Assembly (NCBI GenBank): GCA_003220495.1
Contig: QHSP01000015.1
Coordinates: 124,001-188,000 of the forward strand
Length of the DNA stretch: 64,000 bases
Direction: 5' to 3'
Source of the DNA: Candidatus Rokuibacteriota bacterium
GTDB taxonomy: Bacteria > Methylomirabilota > Methylomirabilia > Rokubacteriales > CSP1-6
Shown here: in pieces, positions 45,314 through 53,262 of the stretch
Layout of the letters: each line of letters starts with the position of its first letter
Position numbering within the stretch: position 1 is the first letter of the stretch
Made by a program: the position numbers and the translations under genes
Notes under the pieces: generated by a model
The model's database searches: none
Seen by the model: only the letters and a program-made list of their open reading frames with translations
What the model was told of the DNA's origin: nothing

Positions 45314-45961
45314 ATGGTGTCCCGACCGGCTACGTATGCGAGCGTCGCGTTCGTCTTGGCCCTGGCGGCGAGTCAGGCCCATGCGGACGTGATGTCGTTC
45401 AAGCTCTTGCCGAACTACTCGCGTGCCACGTTCAAGAGCGACGCGCCGCTCGAGACGTTCGTGGGCAACACCGCCGCCGAAGGCGTCGACGGCACGTTGA
45501 GCCTCGACCCGGCCCGGCCGCAGGCCGCCTCCGGGACGGTCAAGGTCGATATGAACCTGGTTAAGACCGGCATCGACAAGCGCGATGCCGACATGCGCAG
45601 CAAGAACTACCTCGACACGGAGGTGGAGGCCAACCGCTGGGTCACCTTCGAGGTCAAGAGCATCGAGATCGCCGGAGCGCTCGAGCCGGGCAAGATGGTG
45701 CCGGCCAAGGTGAAGGGGGTTCTGACGGTGAAGCAGAAGCCCGTGGAGCGCGTCGCCGACGCCACCGTGACCTGGATCAAGCTCACCCCGGAGGAGGTCG
45801 AGGCCCAGAAACGCTTCGGCTTCACGGCCGACAACATCAAGGTGCGCGCTCGGTTCGCGACGACCTTCACCGATCACGGGTTGAAGATTCCGGCGATCCT
45901 CTTCTACAAGGTCTCGAACGACATCCAGCTGGAGACCGACTTGACCTTCATCCGCCAATAG
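45314..45961 (+). CDS. YceI family secreted protein
   Basis: A 215-residue lipocalin-like protein of the YceI family, thought to bind isoprenoid lipids in the periplasm. A Sec signal peptide (MVSRPATYASVAFVLALAAS, cleavage after AHA about residue 23) precedes the beta-barrel with ATFKSDAPLETFVGNTA, DMRSKNYLDTEVEANRWVTF and VTWIKLTPEEVEAQKR. ATG 45314 follows CAGGAG. YceI proteins often occur with cytochromes; the stop overlaps the GTG of the next cytochrome gene by one base. Confidence 0.88.
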   Translation: MVSRPATYASVAFVLALAASQAHADVMSFKLLPNYSRATFKSDAPLETFVGNTAAEGVDGTLSLDPARPQAASGTVKVDMNLVKTGIDKRDADMRSKNYLDTEVEANRWVTFEVKSIEIAGALEPGKMVPAKVKGVLTVKQKPVERVADATVTWIKLTPEEVEAQKRFGFTADNIKVRARFATTFTDHGLKIPAILFYKVSNDIQLETDLTFIRQ

Positions 45962-46860
45962 TGGGTGTCTTGGCACGACGCGCCCGGCATCTCGCCGTCC
46001 TCCTCCTGGTGTCGCTGGTCTCTCTCCCCGCGCTGGCCTCCGCGCAGGCTCCGTCGGCCGCCGAGCTCGCGCGGGGCAAGTACATCTTCGGAGCGACCGG
46101 CGGATGCGGCTGCCACACCGTGCCCAAGCAACCGGTCAACGCCGGCGGACGGAGATACGACGGCCCGTACGGCACGGTGTACTCGAGCAACATCACACCC
46201 GATCGTGAGACCGGGATCGGCGGCTGGACGGATGAGCAGATCATCACGGCGACCCGGCTCGGCCGGCGGCCCAACGGCGAGCGTCTGATCCCGGTGCATC
46301 CGTACACCGTCTTCAACGGTATGTCGGCCGATGATCTGAAAGCGCTCGTCGCGTTCCTTCGCTCGGTCCCGCCGGTCAAGCAGGCGAAACAACCGAAGAA
46401 GATCTCCGTGCCGATGTTCGAGAGCGTGTTCCTGCCGGCATGGCTCGCGGCGTTCGCGCCGCGGGAGAGTCCGCCGACGTCGGCGCCGACCTCGGGCGTC
46501 GCGCGCGGCGAGTATCTCGTCCGTGCCGTCGCCCACTGCGGCGAATGCCACACGCCGCGCACGATGACGATGGCCACCGACAACACGCGCTTCCTCGCCG
46601 GCAATCCCAAGGGCCCCGAGGAGTCGGAGGTTCCGAACATCACGCCCGACAAGACGACGGGCTTGCAGTGGTCGGAGGAAGAAATCGCCGACTATCTCGG
46701 CAGCGGCAACAAGCCCGACGGCGACGTGGCCGGCGGGCTGATGGGCGAGGTCATCGAGGGCACGTTGGCCGGATACAAAGACCTGACCAAGGCCGACCGG
46801 CTGGCGATCGCCCAGTACCTGAAAACGATTCTCCCGATCAAGAACAAGATCGGCAAGTGA
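45961..46860 (+). CDS. Secreted diheme cytochrome c with a non-standard first heme motif
   Basis: A 299-residue protein with a signal peptide ending about ALASAQA (residue 30) and two class I cytochrome c domains. The second heme site is canonical, C193-G-E-C196-H197. The first reads C49-G-C51-H52, with only one residue between the Cys. Each domain also has the SNITPD or PNITPD turn typical of alcohol-dehydrogenase-type cytochrome subunits. No dehydrogenase catalytic subunit is adjacent. It probably passes electrons in the periplasm between YceI-associated functions and terminal acceptors; the partner is unknown. Confidence 0.88.
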   Translation: MGVLARRARHLAVLLLVSLVSLPALASAQAPSAAELARGKYIFGATGGCGCHTVPKQPVNAGGRRYDGPYGTVYSSNITPDRETGIGGWTDEQIITATRLGRRPNGERLIPVHPYTVFNGMSADDLKALVAFLRSVPPVKQAKQPKKISVPMFESVFLPAWLAAFAPRESPPTSAPTSGVARGEYLVRAVAHCGECHTPRTMTMATDNTRFLAGNPKGPEESEVPNITPDKTTGLQWSEEEIADYLGSGNKPDGDVAGGLMGEVIEGTLAGYKDLTKADRLAIAQYLKTILPIKNKIGK

Positions 46861-46899
46861 CGCAGTGGCAATCAATCCGGGCAGTCACAAGGAGAGGAC

Positions 46900-47400
46900 A
46901 TGAAACTCCGAACCGTGAGAGCTGCTGTGATCCTCGGTAGCCTTGTCGCGCTGGCCGTCGTGGGCTGCGCGACGGCTTCGAAGAGCCCCACGATCGGGAC
47001 TGGTGATCCAGTCGCGGACCGGCAACGGCTCATGAAGAACGTCGGCGCCAACTGGGCCGATATCCAGAACAAGGTGAAGGCGGGCGCTCAGGACACGGTG
47101 GCGGTGAATGCCGAGGCCCTCTCGCTCCACGCTCAGCGCATCCCGAGCCTCTTCCCCGAGGGCTCGCTCACCGACAAGTCGAAGGCGAAGCCCGACATCT
47201 GGCAGAAGTGGCCCGAATTCCAGGCGGCGGCGAAGAACCTCGAGAACCGCGCCGCCACCCTTCGTGACCAGGCGACGGCGAAGGACGGCGCGGCGGTCAC
47301 GGCGACGGTCGGCACATTCGGCCGGGACGCCTGCGGGGCGTGCCACACGCCCTTCCGCGTCCCGCCGCCCCAGCAGCAGCCGGCGCAACCACGTTCCTGA
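46900..47400 (+). CDS. Class II cytochrome c (c'/c-556 type), lipoprotein
   Basis: A 166-residue protein. The signal region ends in the lipobox VVGC (Cys23), so it is probably membrane-anchored. The mature part is predicted helical, with RQRLM (Met45) where class II cytochromes have their first-helix Met. The C-terminal heme site is C145-G-A-C148-H149, followed by a Pro/Gln tail. The overall layout matches the four-helix-bundle cytochrome c' family. It aligns without gaps from residue 35 with the next gene, a tandem duplicate. A GGAGAGG ribosome site precedes ATG 46900. Confidence 0.85.
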   Translation: MKLRTVRAAVILGSLVALAVVGCATASKSPTIGTGDPVADRQRLMKNVGANWADIQNKVKAGAQDTVAVNAEALSLHAQRIPSLFPEGSLTDKSKAKPDIWQKWPEFQAAAKNLENRAATLRDQATAKDGAAVTATVGTFGRDACGACHTPFRVPPPQQQPAQPRS

Positions 47401-47419
47401 AAACCCGAAGGAGGCGACG

Positions 47420-47932
47420 ATGCAGATCAAGCACGTGAAATCGGCCGTGGCGCTCGGGAGCCTCGTCGCGCTGGCGCTCGTCAGCTCGGCGACCGGGCAA
47501 TCCACCACCAAGCTCTGGACCGGCGATCCGGTCGCCGACCGGCAGCGGCTCATGAAGCTGAACGGCGCGAGCTGGGCGGACGCCCAGGCGAAGCTGAAGG
47601 CCGGCAACGCCGAAGCGGTCGCGGCGAACGCCGAGACGATGGCGCTGACCTCGGTGCTGGTCCCCGGGTTGTTCCCGGAAGGCTCGCTGACCGACAAGTC
47701 GAAGGCGAAGCCGGAGATCTGGCAGAAGTGGCCCGAGTTCGAGGCGGCGTCGAAGAATTTCACCGCGCAGGCCGAGAAGCTCCGAGATGCGGCCCGCACC
47801 AAGGACCTGGCGGCCACCGAGGCCGTCGCCAAGGAGTTCGGGCGCCAGGCGTGCGGGACCTGTCACACACCGTTCCGTGTGCCACCGCCACAGCAGCAGG
47901 CGCCCGCAGCACCACAACCGCAGCCGCGCTGA
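47420..47932 (+). CDS. Class II cytochrome c (c'/c-556 type), secreted paralogue
   Basis: A 170-residue paralogue of the preceding cytochrome. Here the signal peptide has VSSATGQ in place of the lipobox Cys, so this copy should be released to the periplasm. Heme site C145-G-T-C148-H149 and Met45 lie at identical positions, and the FPEGSLTDKSKAKP segment is shared word for word. ATG 47420 follows AGGAGG. The pair is probably a recent duplication with split location: one anchored, one free. Confidence 0.85.
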   Translation: MQIKHVKSAVALGSLVALALVSSATGQSTTKLWTGDPVADRQRLMKLNGASWADAQAKLKAGNAEAVAANAETMALTSVLVPGLFPEGSLTDKSKAKPEIWQKWPEFEAASKNFTAQAEKLRDAARTKDLAATEAVAKEFGRQACGTCHTPFRVPPPQQQAPAAPQPQPR

Positions 47933-47950
47933 TCGCCGTCTCGTGACCGG

Positions 47951-47974
47951 GGAGGGCGCCGACGGGCGCCCTCC
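47951..47974. terminator. GC-rich hairpin between the cytochrome and Fe-S reductase genes
   Basis: GGAGGGCGCC (47951-47960) and GGCGCCCTCC (47965-47974) form a perfect 10-bp stem around GACG. There is no T-run, so it would be a pause or factor-assisted stop, or an mRNA 3'-end stabiliser, rather than a standard intrinsic terminator. Confidence 0.45.
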
Positions 47975-47991
47975 TCGGCTCGTGGGGCCTG

Positions 47992-48000
47992 TGCTAAGGT
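47992..48000 (+). promoter_or_regulatory. Extended -10 before the Fe-S reductase gene
   Basis: TGcTAAGGT (47992-48000) lies ten bases before the ATG at 48011. No -35 or Shine-Dalgarno is clear. Predicted 5' leader of about four bases. Confidence 0.35.
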
Positions 48001-48010
48001 TGGGTCGCTC

Positions 48011-49999
48011 ATGACCTCGTCCGTTCCTTTTCGTGACACCTTCTGGAACGTCCCCGGCTGGGCCCAGGTCGCGCTCTACGTCGGCGGCGCGCTCGCGATC
48101 GCGATCTTCGCGTACGGGATGTGGCAGCGGGTGGCGCTCTGGCGCCGTGGCCTCCCCGAGGATCGTCTGGATCGGATCCCTGAGCGCATCGGCCGCGTGC
48201 TTGCTCACGCGCTCGGCCAGGTGCGCACGCTCTCGCAGGCGTATCCCGGCGTCATGCACGCGATCATGTTCTGGGGGTTTCTCGCCCTGTTCATGGGCAC
48301 CGTGCTGGCCACGCTCGACTGGGACGTCACCTTGCCGCTCTTCGGGTACAAGCTCCTCAAGGGGCCGTTCTATCTCGTGTACGAGACCGTGCTCGACCTG
48401 TTCGGACTCTTCTTCGTCATCGGTCTCGGGATGGCGGTCTGGCGGCGGTTCGTCCAGCGGCCGGCGCGTGTCGACGCGACCGCGCGCTTCGCGTGGGTCC
48501 TCGCGCTCCTGTTCGTCATCAACGTGAGCGGCTTCGTCATGGAGGCGTGTCGGCTGGCGGTCGTCGAGCCCTGGTGGGCCCCGTGGTCGCCGGTCGGCTG
48601 GGTGCTCGGCCGTGGCCTGGTGGCGCTCGGCCTCACGTCCGGCGCGCTGCGCGGGCTCCACGTCGTGACGTGGCTCTTCCATGCCGTGCTCGCGCTCGCC
48701 TTCATCGCCGTCATCCCGTTCTCCTACTTCCTGCATCTCCTGACGACGCCGCTGAACATCTTCTTCTCGAAGCTCGGTCCGCGCGGCGCGATCGCGCCGA
48801 TCACGAACATCGAGGAGGCCGAGTCGCTCGGCATCTCGAAGCTCGAGGAGTTCTCGTGGAAGCGGCTTCTCGACTTCGACGCGTGCGTCGAGTGCGGCCG
48901 CTGCCAGGCGGTGTGCCCCGCCTACATGTCAGGCACGGCGCTCTCGCCCAAGCAGATCATCGTGAAGCTCAAGCGCCACATGCACGGCGACCTGCCGGGC
49001 CCGATCCACGGCGAGCTGATCAAGGCCGACGAGCTCTGGGCGTGCACGACCTGCATGGCGTGCGTCCAGGAGTGCCCGGCCTTCATCGACATCGTCGACA
49101 CGATCGTCGATCTCCGCCGCTATCTGACCCTCTCGGAGGGCGCCTTGCCCTCGACGGCGCCCCAGTCGCTCCAGAACATCCAGCGCGCCGGCAATCCGTG
49201 GGGGCTGCCGGCCGGCGAGCGTCTGGCCTGGGCGCAGGGGCTCGACGTGCCGCTGATGCAGCCGGAGCGCGAGGTCGAGTACCTCTACTGGGTCGGCTGC
49301 TCGGCCTCGTACGACCGGCGAAACCAGGCGATCGCGCGCTCGGTGGTGAAGATTCTCAAGGCGGCCGGCGTGAGCTTCGGCGTGATGCCCGAAGAGCGCT
49401 GCCACGCGGAGGTCGGCCGCCGCCTGGGCGAGGAATACCTCTACCAGACGGTCGCGCAGGAGAACGTCGAGGCGGTCAAGCAGTATCGGTTCCGCAAGGT
49501 GATCACGCACTGCCCCCACTGCTTCAACACGATCAAGAACGAGTTCCCCCAGTTCGGCGGCAGCTACGAGGTCCTTCACCACTCGCAGGTCATCGAGCAG
49601 CTGATCGCTGACGGACGGATCAAGCCGACGAAGCCACTCGAGGCCACCCTCGCGTTCCACGACTCGTGCTACCTCGGGCGCTACAACGGCATCACCGAGG
49701 CGCCGCGGAACGTCGCGAAGTCGGTGCCGGGGCTGCGCGTGGTCGAGCTGCCGCGCAACCGCGAGCGCGGCCTCTGTTGCGGCGGCGGTGGCGGCCACAT
49801 GTGGATGGAAGTGAAGGCCGAGAAGCGCGTGAACCTGATCCGCGTGGAAGAGGCCCTCGAGGCGAAGGTCGACCTCGTCGGCACGGGCTGTCCGTTCTGC
49901 CTGGCGATGATCGATCTCGGTCGCAAGGTGAAGGGCGCCGAAGACACGCTCGCCGTGAAGGACGTCAGCGAGCTGGTGGCCGAGAGCCTCGAGCCGTGA
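48011..49999 (+). CDS. Membrane-bound Fe-S oxidoreductase (NarI-like plus HdrD-like domains)
   Basis: A 662-residue fusion. The N-terminal 270 residues hold about six membrane helices of the nitrate-reductase gamma type (for example VALYVGGALAIAIFAYGMW), probably a heme b quinone site. A [4Fe-4S] pair domain follows: CVECGRCQAVCP from about residue 292 and CTTCMACVQECP from about 345. Two CCG domains then follow (ITHCPHCFNTI; RGLCCGGGGGHMW), as in heterodisulfide reductase subunit D and glycolate-oxidase GlpC/GlcF relatives. It probably moves electrons between quinone and a soluble partner such as ETF; no etf genes are adjacent. Confidence 0.85.
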   Translation: MTSSVPFRDTFWNVPGWAQVALYVGGALAIAIFAYGMWQRVALWRRGLPEDRLDRIPERIGRVLAHALGQVRTLSQAYPGVMHAIMFWGFLALFMGTVLATLDWDVTLPLFGYKLLKGPFYLVYETVLDLFGLFFVIGLGMAVWRRFVQRPARVDATARFAWVLALLFVINVSGFVMEACRLAVVEPWWAPWSPVGWVLGRGLVALGLTSGALRGLHVVTWLFHAVLALAFIAVIPFSYFLHLLTTPLNIFFSKLGPRGAIAPITNIEEAESLGISKLEEFSWKRLLDFDACVECGRCQAVCPAYMSGTALSPKQIIVKLKRHMHGDLPGPIHGELIKADELWACTTCMACVQECPAFIDIVDTIVDLRRYLTLSEGALPSTAPQSLQNIQRAGNPWGLPAGERLAWAQGLDVPLMQPEREVEYLYWVGCSASYDRRNQAIARSVVKILKAAGVSFGVMPEERCHAEVGRRLGEEYLYQTVAQENVEAVKQYRFRKVITHCPHCFNTIKNEFPQFGGSYEVLHHSQVIEQLIADGRIKPTKPLEATLAFHDSCYLGRYNGITEAPRNVAKSVPGLRVVELPRNRERGLCCGGGGGHMWMEVKAEKRVNLIRVEEALEAKVDLVGTGCPFCLAMIDLGRKVKGAEDTLAVKDVSELVAESLEP

Positions 50000-50343
50000 A
50001 GGCGCTCCTGCGCGCGCTGCCGGACATCGTGCGCACGATCGGCGGCCTCGCCATCGACCCGGTGCTGCCGAAGGCCGCCAAGGTCGTGCTCGCCGCCGCC
50101 GTCCTCTACCTCGTCTCGCCCCTCGACCTGATCCCGGACTTCATCCCCGTGCTGGGCTACCTGGACGACGTCTTCGTCGCCGCGATCCTGGTCGACGGGA
50201 TGCTGAACTTCGTGAACCGGGGCCTCGTGCTCAAATACTGGCCCGGCAGCCCGGAGTCGCTCGAGCGTGTCGCTCGCTCGGCGCGCGTCCTGGCTGCCTG
50301 GGTTCCCCGACGGCTCAAGCTGCGGATCTTCTCGGGTCCCTAG
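49996..50343 (+). CDS. DUF1232 (YkvA) family membrane protein
   Basis: A 115-residue protein with the DUF1232 core AAAVLYLVSPLDLIPDFIPVL followed by GYLDDVFVAAILVDG (about 34-70), which forms one or two membrane helices. Function unknown for the family. GTG 49996 overlaps the stop of the Fe-S reductase, so the two are co-translated. This makes a link to the membrane reductase possible but unproven. Confidence 0.85.
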   Translation: MKALLRALPDIVRTIGGLAIDPVLPKAAKVVLAAAVLYLVSPLDLIPDFIPVLGYLDDVFVAAILVDGMLNFVNRGLVLKYWPGSPESLERVARSARVLAAWVPRRLKLRIFSGP

Positions 50344-50380
50344 AACCCTGGCCCGCTCACGCGCCGTCGCGCGGGCCCGC

Positions 50381-51142
50381 TCACCGGCCGCCCAGCGATC
50401 GCCGGTAGTAGGCCTGTCCTCGCGCGAAGCCGCGGCGGAATGCCGGCTCCCGGTACGTGGCCGGGTACCGGTCCTTCAAGAACGCATCGGGGTCGCTCTC
50501 GGCGCGATCGCGTCCGCGCGCCGCCAGCGCGGCCTCGAATCCTTCGCGGTAGATGGCCTCGTCTCGGTGGAAGTCGAGCCCCTCGGCGCGATACTCGAAC
50601 GCCTCGGCCTCGCGAAGGCCGATCCACCACCGCTCGCGGGCCGCGTCCACGCTCTCGGCGCCCGAGCCGTCCAGCACCGCCACGGCCCGCTCGTGCCCGT
50701 CGGCGTCGGTGGGCGTGACGACCACGATCGCGTAGCCGCGCCTGAGCGCTTCCTCGTACACGAACAGCTCGTCCTTGGGCAGTCCGCTCTCCAGCGCGTT
50801 TTCCAAAGCGCCGCCGACGGCCGCGCCGCTCAGACTCAGGAGCACGCCGCCGACGATCCCGATCGCGATGGCCGGACCCGCAACCGGCAAGAGCGCGCTC
50901 GCGGCCGCCGCCGCGCCGATCTCCGCACCGCTGGCGACCCCCACGGCCCCACCGATGACGCCGCCGATCGCCTTACCCATACCGGGCTGCTCGGCCTCGC
51001 TCATGGGCATCTTCGCGACCAGCGGCTCCGAATCCGGAACCAGCACGTGAATGCTCTTCGGCGACAGGCCGCCGGCCTTCAGATTTCCGACGGCGCGCTC
51101 GGCGGAAGCTCGATCGAAGAATATGCCAACTGTCGGACCCAT
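50381..51142 (-). CDS. Glycine-zipper protein with YflT-like N-terminal domain
   Basis: A 253-residue minus-strand protein. Residues 1-40 (VGIFFDRASAERAVGNLKAG) resemble the YflT/stress-protein-17M fold. Residues 55-115 are a Gly/Ala-rich glycine zipper (GKAIGGVIGGAVGVASGAEI, continuing to VGGVLLSLSGAAVGGAL) that could sit in a membrane. A second small alpha/beta stretch and an Arg/Tyr-rich C-terminal region (about 165-253) follow. ATG 51142 has GAGAGGAGA upstream. Likely a stress-induced membrane-associated protein; exact role unknown. Confidence 0.75.
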   Translation of the reverse strand: MGPTVGIFFDRASAERAVGNLKAGGLSPKSIHVLVPDSEPLVAKMPMSEAEQPGMGKAIGGVIGGAVGVASGAEIGAAAAASALLPVAGPAIAIGIVGGVLLSLSGAAVGGALENALESGLPKDELFVYEEALRRGYAIVVVTPTDADGHERAVAVLDGSGAESVDAARERWWIGLREAEAFEYRAEGLDFHRDEAIYREGFEAALAARGRDRAESDPDAFLKDRYPATYREPAFRRGFARGQAYYRRSLGGR

Positions 51143-51278
51143 TTTTTTCGTCTCCTCTCCGCTGGGCCGCCGCCCGACGGCGACGATGGATCGCGCGCTC
51201 GCGCGACACCCAGCCCACGGCCACCAGCATGCCGACGGCCACGGCGACGATCAGCCAGGCCGTGTCGCTCATCGTCAT
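50973..51278 (-). CDS. Small membrane-anchored ORF overlapping the glycine-zipper gene
   Basis: Minus-strand ORF starting MTMSDTAWLIVAVAVGMLVA, one membrane helix followed by RRRRAAAQRR, a positive-inside anchor. A GAGGGGG lies five bases before ATG 51278. The first 45 codons look like a real membrane peptide. The remaining 55 or so overlap the following gene in another frame and are Arg-rich without clear structure. Either the overlap is real and couples the two genes, or a frameshift shortens this ORF. Function unknown. Confidence 0.4.
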   Translation of the reverse strand: MTMSDTAWLIVAVAVGMLVAVGWVSRERAIHRRRRAAAQRRGDEKNGSDSWHILRSSFRRARRRKSEGRRPVAEEHSRAGSGFGAAGREDAHERGRAARYG

Positions 51279-51450
51279 CGACGCCCCCTCACGCCGACCG
51301 CCACTTGCACGCGCATCGGGTGATGACCTGACTCTCAGCTCGACGCGCTCGGCGTGATGCGGAACATCCCAGGCGCTCTCATCGCTCAATGGGCAAGAGG
51401 CGTGCCACGCGCATGCCGCGCTCGTGACGACCCACATGTACGTCGGGCGA

Positions 51451-51483
51451 GCGAGATCGCGCGCCGGCGCTGGCGAGATCGCG
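51451..51483. repeat. Two GCGAGATCGCG direct repeats, possible operator
   Basis: Identical 11-mers spaced 22 bp (two helical turns), about 40 bp upstream of the -35 box at 51523. Each contains the palindrome CGAGATCGCG-like core GAGATC. The arrangement suits an activator or repressor dimer pair; the regulator is not identified. Confidence 0.35.
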
Positions 51484-51522
51484 TAATTGTTATCGAGTAA
51501 GAATGCGCGATCCGTCGCGCTG

Positions 51523-51551
51523 TTGACTGTTCGCGACGCGAAGACTACCGT
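51523..51551 (+). promoter_or_regulatory. Promoter of the hydroxyacid dehydrogenase gene
   Basis: TTGACT (51523-51528), 17 bp, TACCGT (51546-51551). The start codon follows with a GGGAGGG ribosome site, giving a leader of about 14 bases. Confidence 0.65.
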
Positions 51552-51571
51552 GGCTCCCCAGGGAGGGCACG

Positions 51572-52462
51572 ATGGCTGGAGCCGTAGGATTCATCGGACT
51601 CGGCAACATGGGGCAACCGATGGCGCTGAACCTCGCGAAGCACGGCTTTCCGCTGATCGTTCACGACATCGACCCGGCGAAGGTCGAGCCCTTGCGGGCG
51701 CGCGGGGCGACGGTCGTCGAGTCGCCGGAGGCCGTGGCCAAGACGGCCGATCGCACGATCTCGATGGTGGAAACGACCGCGCAGGCCGAGTCGGTGATCA
51801 CCGGTGAGCGCGGGATCCTCGGCACCGCCAGGTCCGGGCACATCGTGATCAGCATGAGCACGATCGACCCGCTCGTCGCGCGGCGGCTGGCCGACGCGCT
51901 CGCGGCGCGCGGGGTGGCGATGCTCGACGCGCCCGTGAGCGGCGGCACCGAGCGGGCGAAGACCGGCGAGCTCTCGATCATCGCCGGTGGCGATGCTGCG
52001 ACCTTCGAGGCCTGTCGCGACCTCTTCAAGGCGATGGGCACGAAGATCTTCCACGTCGGCGGGCTCGGCCAGGGGCTCGCGATGAAGCTCGTCAACAACA
52101 TGCTGGTCCAGGTCAACATGGTGGCGGTAGCCGAAGCGCTCGTGCTGGGCGTGAAGGCCGGGCTCGACCCGCGCACGATCTACGAGGTCGTGCGGGTCAG
52201 CACCGGAACGAGCTCGGCCTTCGAGCGCGGCGCGGCGCGGATGCTCGCGCGCGATTTCTCGCCGGCCGGGACCGTCGACATTTCGTTCAAGGACCAGGAG
52301 CTCGAGACGGCGTTCGCGAAACAGCTCGGGGCGCCGCTCTTGCTGGCGAACGTGAGCCAGCAGGTCTACCAGATGGCGCGCGCGGCCGGGCTCGGCAAGC
52401 AGGACGGCACGGCCATCATCCAGGTGCTCGAGCGCCTGGCGGGCGTCAAGGTCGGCGGCTAG
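51572..52462 (+). CDS. NAD(P)-dependent beta-hydroxyacid dehydrogenase
   Basis: A 296-residue member of the 3-hydroxyisobutyrate/tartronate-semialdehyde dehydrogenase family. Rossmann motif FIGLGNMGQPMALNLAKHGF (residues 6-25), substrate motif DAPVSGGTERAKTGELSI (about 122-139) and catalytic Lys172 in AMKLVNNM are present. Substrate could be 3-hydroxyisobutyrate, 2-hydroxy-3-oxopropionate or a related acid. It has its own promoter. Its stop overlaps that of the convergent Rid-like gene by four bases. Confidence 0.88.
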   Translation: MAGAVGFIGLGNMGQPMALNLAKHGFPLIVHDIDPAKVEPLRARGATVVESPEAVAKTADRTISMVETTAQAESVITGERGILGTARSGHIVISMSTIDPLVARRLADALAARGVAMLDAPVSGGTERAKTGELSIIAGGDAATFEACRDLFKAMGTKIFHVGGLGQGLAMKLVNNMLVQVNMVAVAEALVLGVKAGLDPRTIYEVVRVSTGTSSAFERGAARMLARDFSPAGTVDISFKDQELETAFAKQLGAPLLLANVSQQVYQMARAAGLGKQDGTAIIQVLERLAGVKVGG

Positions 52463-53220
52463 ACCACGAGCTCTCGCGCTACGCCGCGCAAGTCCATCTC
52501 GTATTCGAGCCCGATCACCGGCGGCCGGCTCGGAAACCAGCGCACGCCGTGGATCGCGGCGGCGCCGGCCGGCGCCAGGACGGTGTCGGCGAGGAAGGGC
52601 TCGATGGGCTGCACGGTGTAGATGTCGATCGTGGTCACGTCGGACCACGCGCCGCCGAGTCCCTGAAGACGCGCCTGCATGATCCGCATCACGTGCGCCG
52701 CCTTCTCGCGCATCGCCGCGGCCGACGTCTCGCCGTGGCGGACGATACCCTCGACGCCGACTCCACGCTCGCGCATCTCGCCCGCGCCGGCCACGATGAA
52801 GGTCGGGCGCTGCGTGGCGCCGGGCACGGTGTAGCCGAAGCCGTACAGAGAGGGCTCCGGCGGGGCGCCGGCGACCGGGGCCACGTTCGTGCGGGCGATC
52901 GGATTGGCGCCGTCCACGAGCAGGTTCCATTCCTTCAGAAGCGCCTGATACCCGGCGTTGAACGCGTCGAATCCGTCGAAGGTGAACGGCGCCGGGCTCC
53001 TGAGTTCGATCGCGCACAGCGCCGCGCGGGGCCGGCCCTCCGCGCGCAGGTGACGGTCGATCAGGGCGAACCCGTCTCGCCACGGGATCGGCGCGCGAAG
53101 CGTCGCGTGGACCACCTGGAAACCCCCGGCCGCCGCCACACCCGACGAGAACGGCGCGATACCCGGCAGGAAGCGGTAGTTCCCGGCCACCACGTCACGC
53201 GCGGAAGAAGTCTGGCTCAT
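52459..53220 (-). CDS. Rid/YjgF-like protein (tentative)
   Basis: Minus-strand 253-residue protein. The C-terminal half, AHVMRIMQARLQGLGGAWSD followed by VTTIDIYTVQPIEPFL, has the helix-strand pattern of RidA-family imine/enamine deaminases. The N-terminal half (HATLRAPIPWRDGFALIDRH; AALCAIELRSPAPF) looks like a second, divergent copy. No active-site Arg could be assigned safely. ATG 53220 gives a sensible N-terminus and sits eight bases after an extended -10. Function uncertain. Confidence 0.55.
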   Translation of the reverse strand: MSQTSSARDVVAGNYRFLPGIAPFSSGVAAAGGFQVVHATLRAPIPWRDGFALIDRHLRAEGRPRAALCAIELRSPAPFTFDGFDAFNAGYQALLKEWNLLVDGANPIARTNVAPVAGAPPEPSLYGFGYTVPGATQRPTFIVAGAGEMRERGVGVEGIVRHGETSAAAMREKAAHVMRIMQARLQGLGGAWSDVTTIDIYTVQPIEPFLADTVLAPAGAAAIHGVRWFPSRPPVIGLEYEMDLRGVARELVV

Positions 53221-53228
53221 GAACGCGA

Positions 53229-53237
53229 ACCGTACCA
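53229..53237 (-). promoter_or_regulatory. Extended -10 before the Rid-like gene
   Basis: On the minus strand TGgTACGGT, ending eight bases before ATG 53220; no Shine-Dalgarno is present. It is back to back with the ABC-transporter promoter at 53263. Confidence 0.35.
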
Positions 53238-53262
53238 CGTCTCATCGCCCGGTGCCGGGCCC

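Larger units (their letters stand above)
51279..51571. other. Intergenic region between divergent genes at 51278 and 51572
   Basis: 293 bases. It contains the direct repeat GCGAGATCGCG (51451-51461 and 51473-51483, 22 bp apart) and the promoter of the dehydrogenase gene (51523-51551). No ORF with a ribosome site and no RNA gene was recognised in the rest. Confidence 0.5.
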
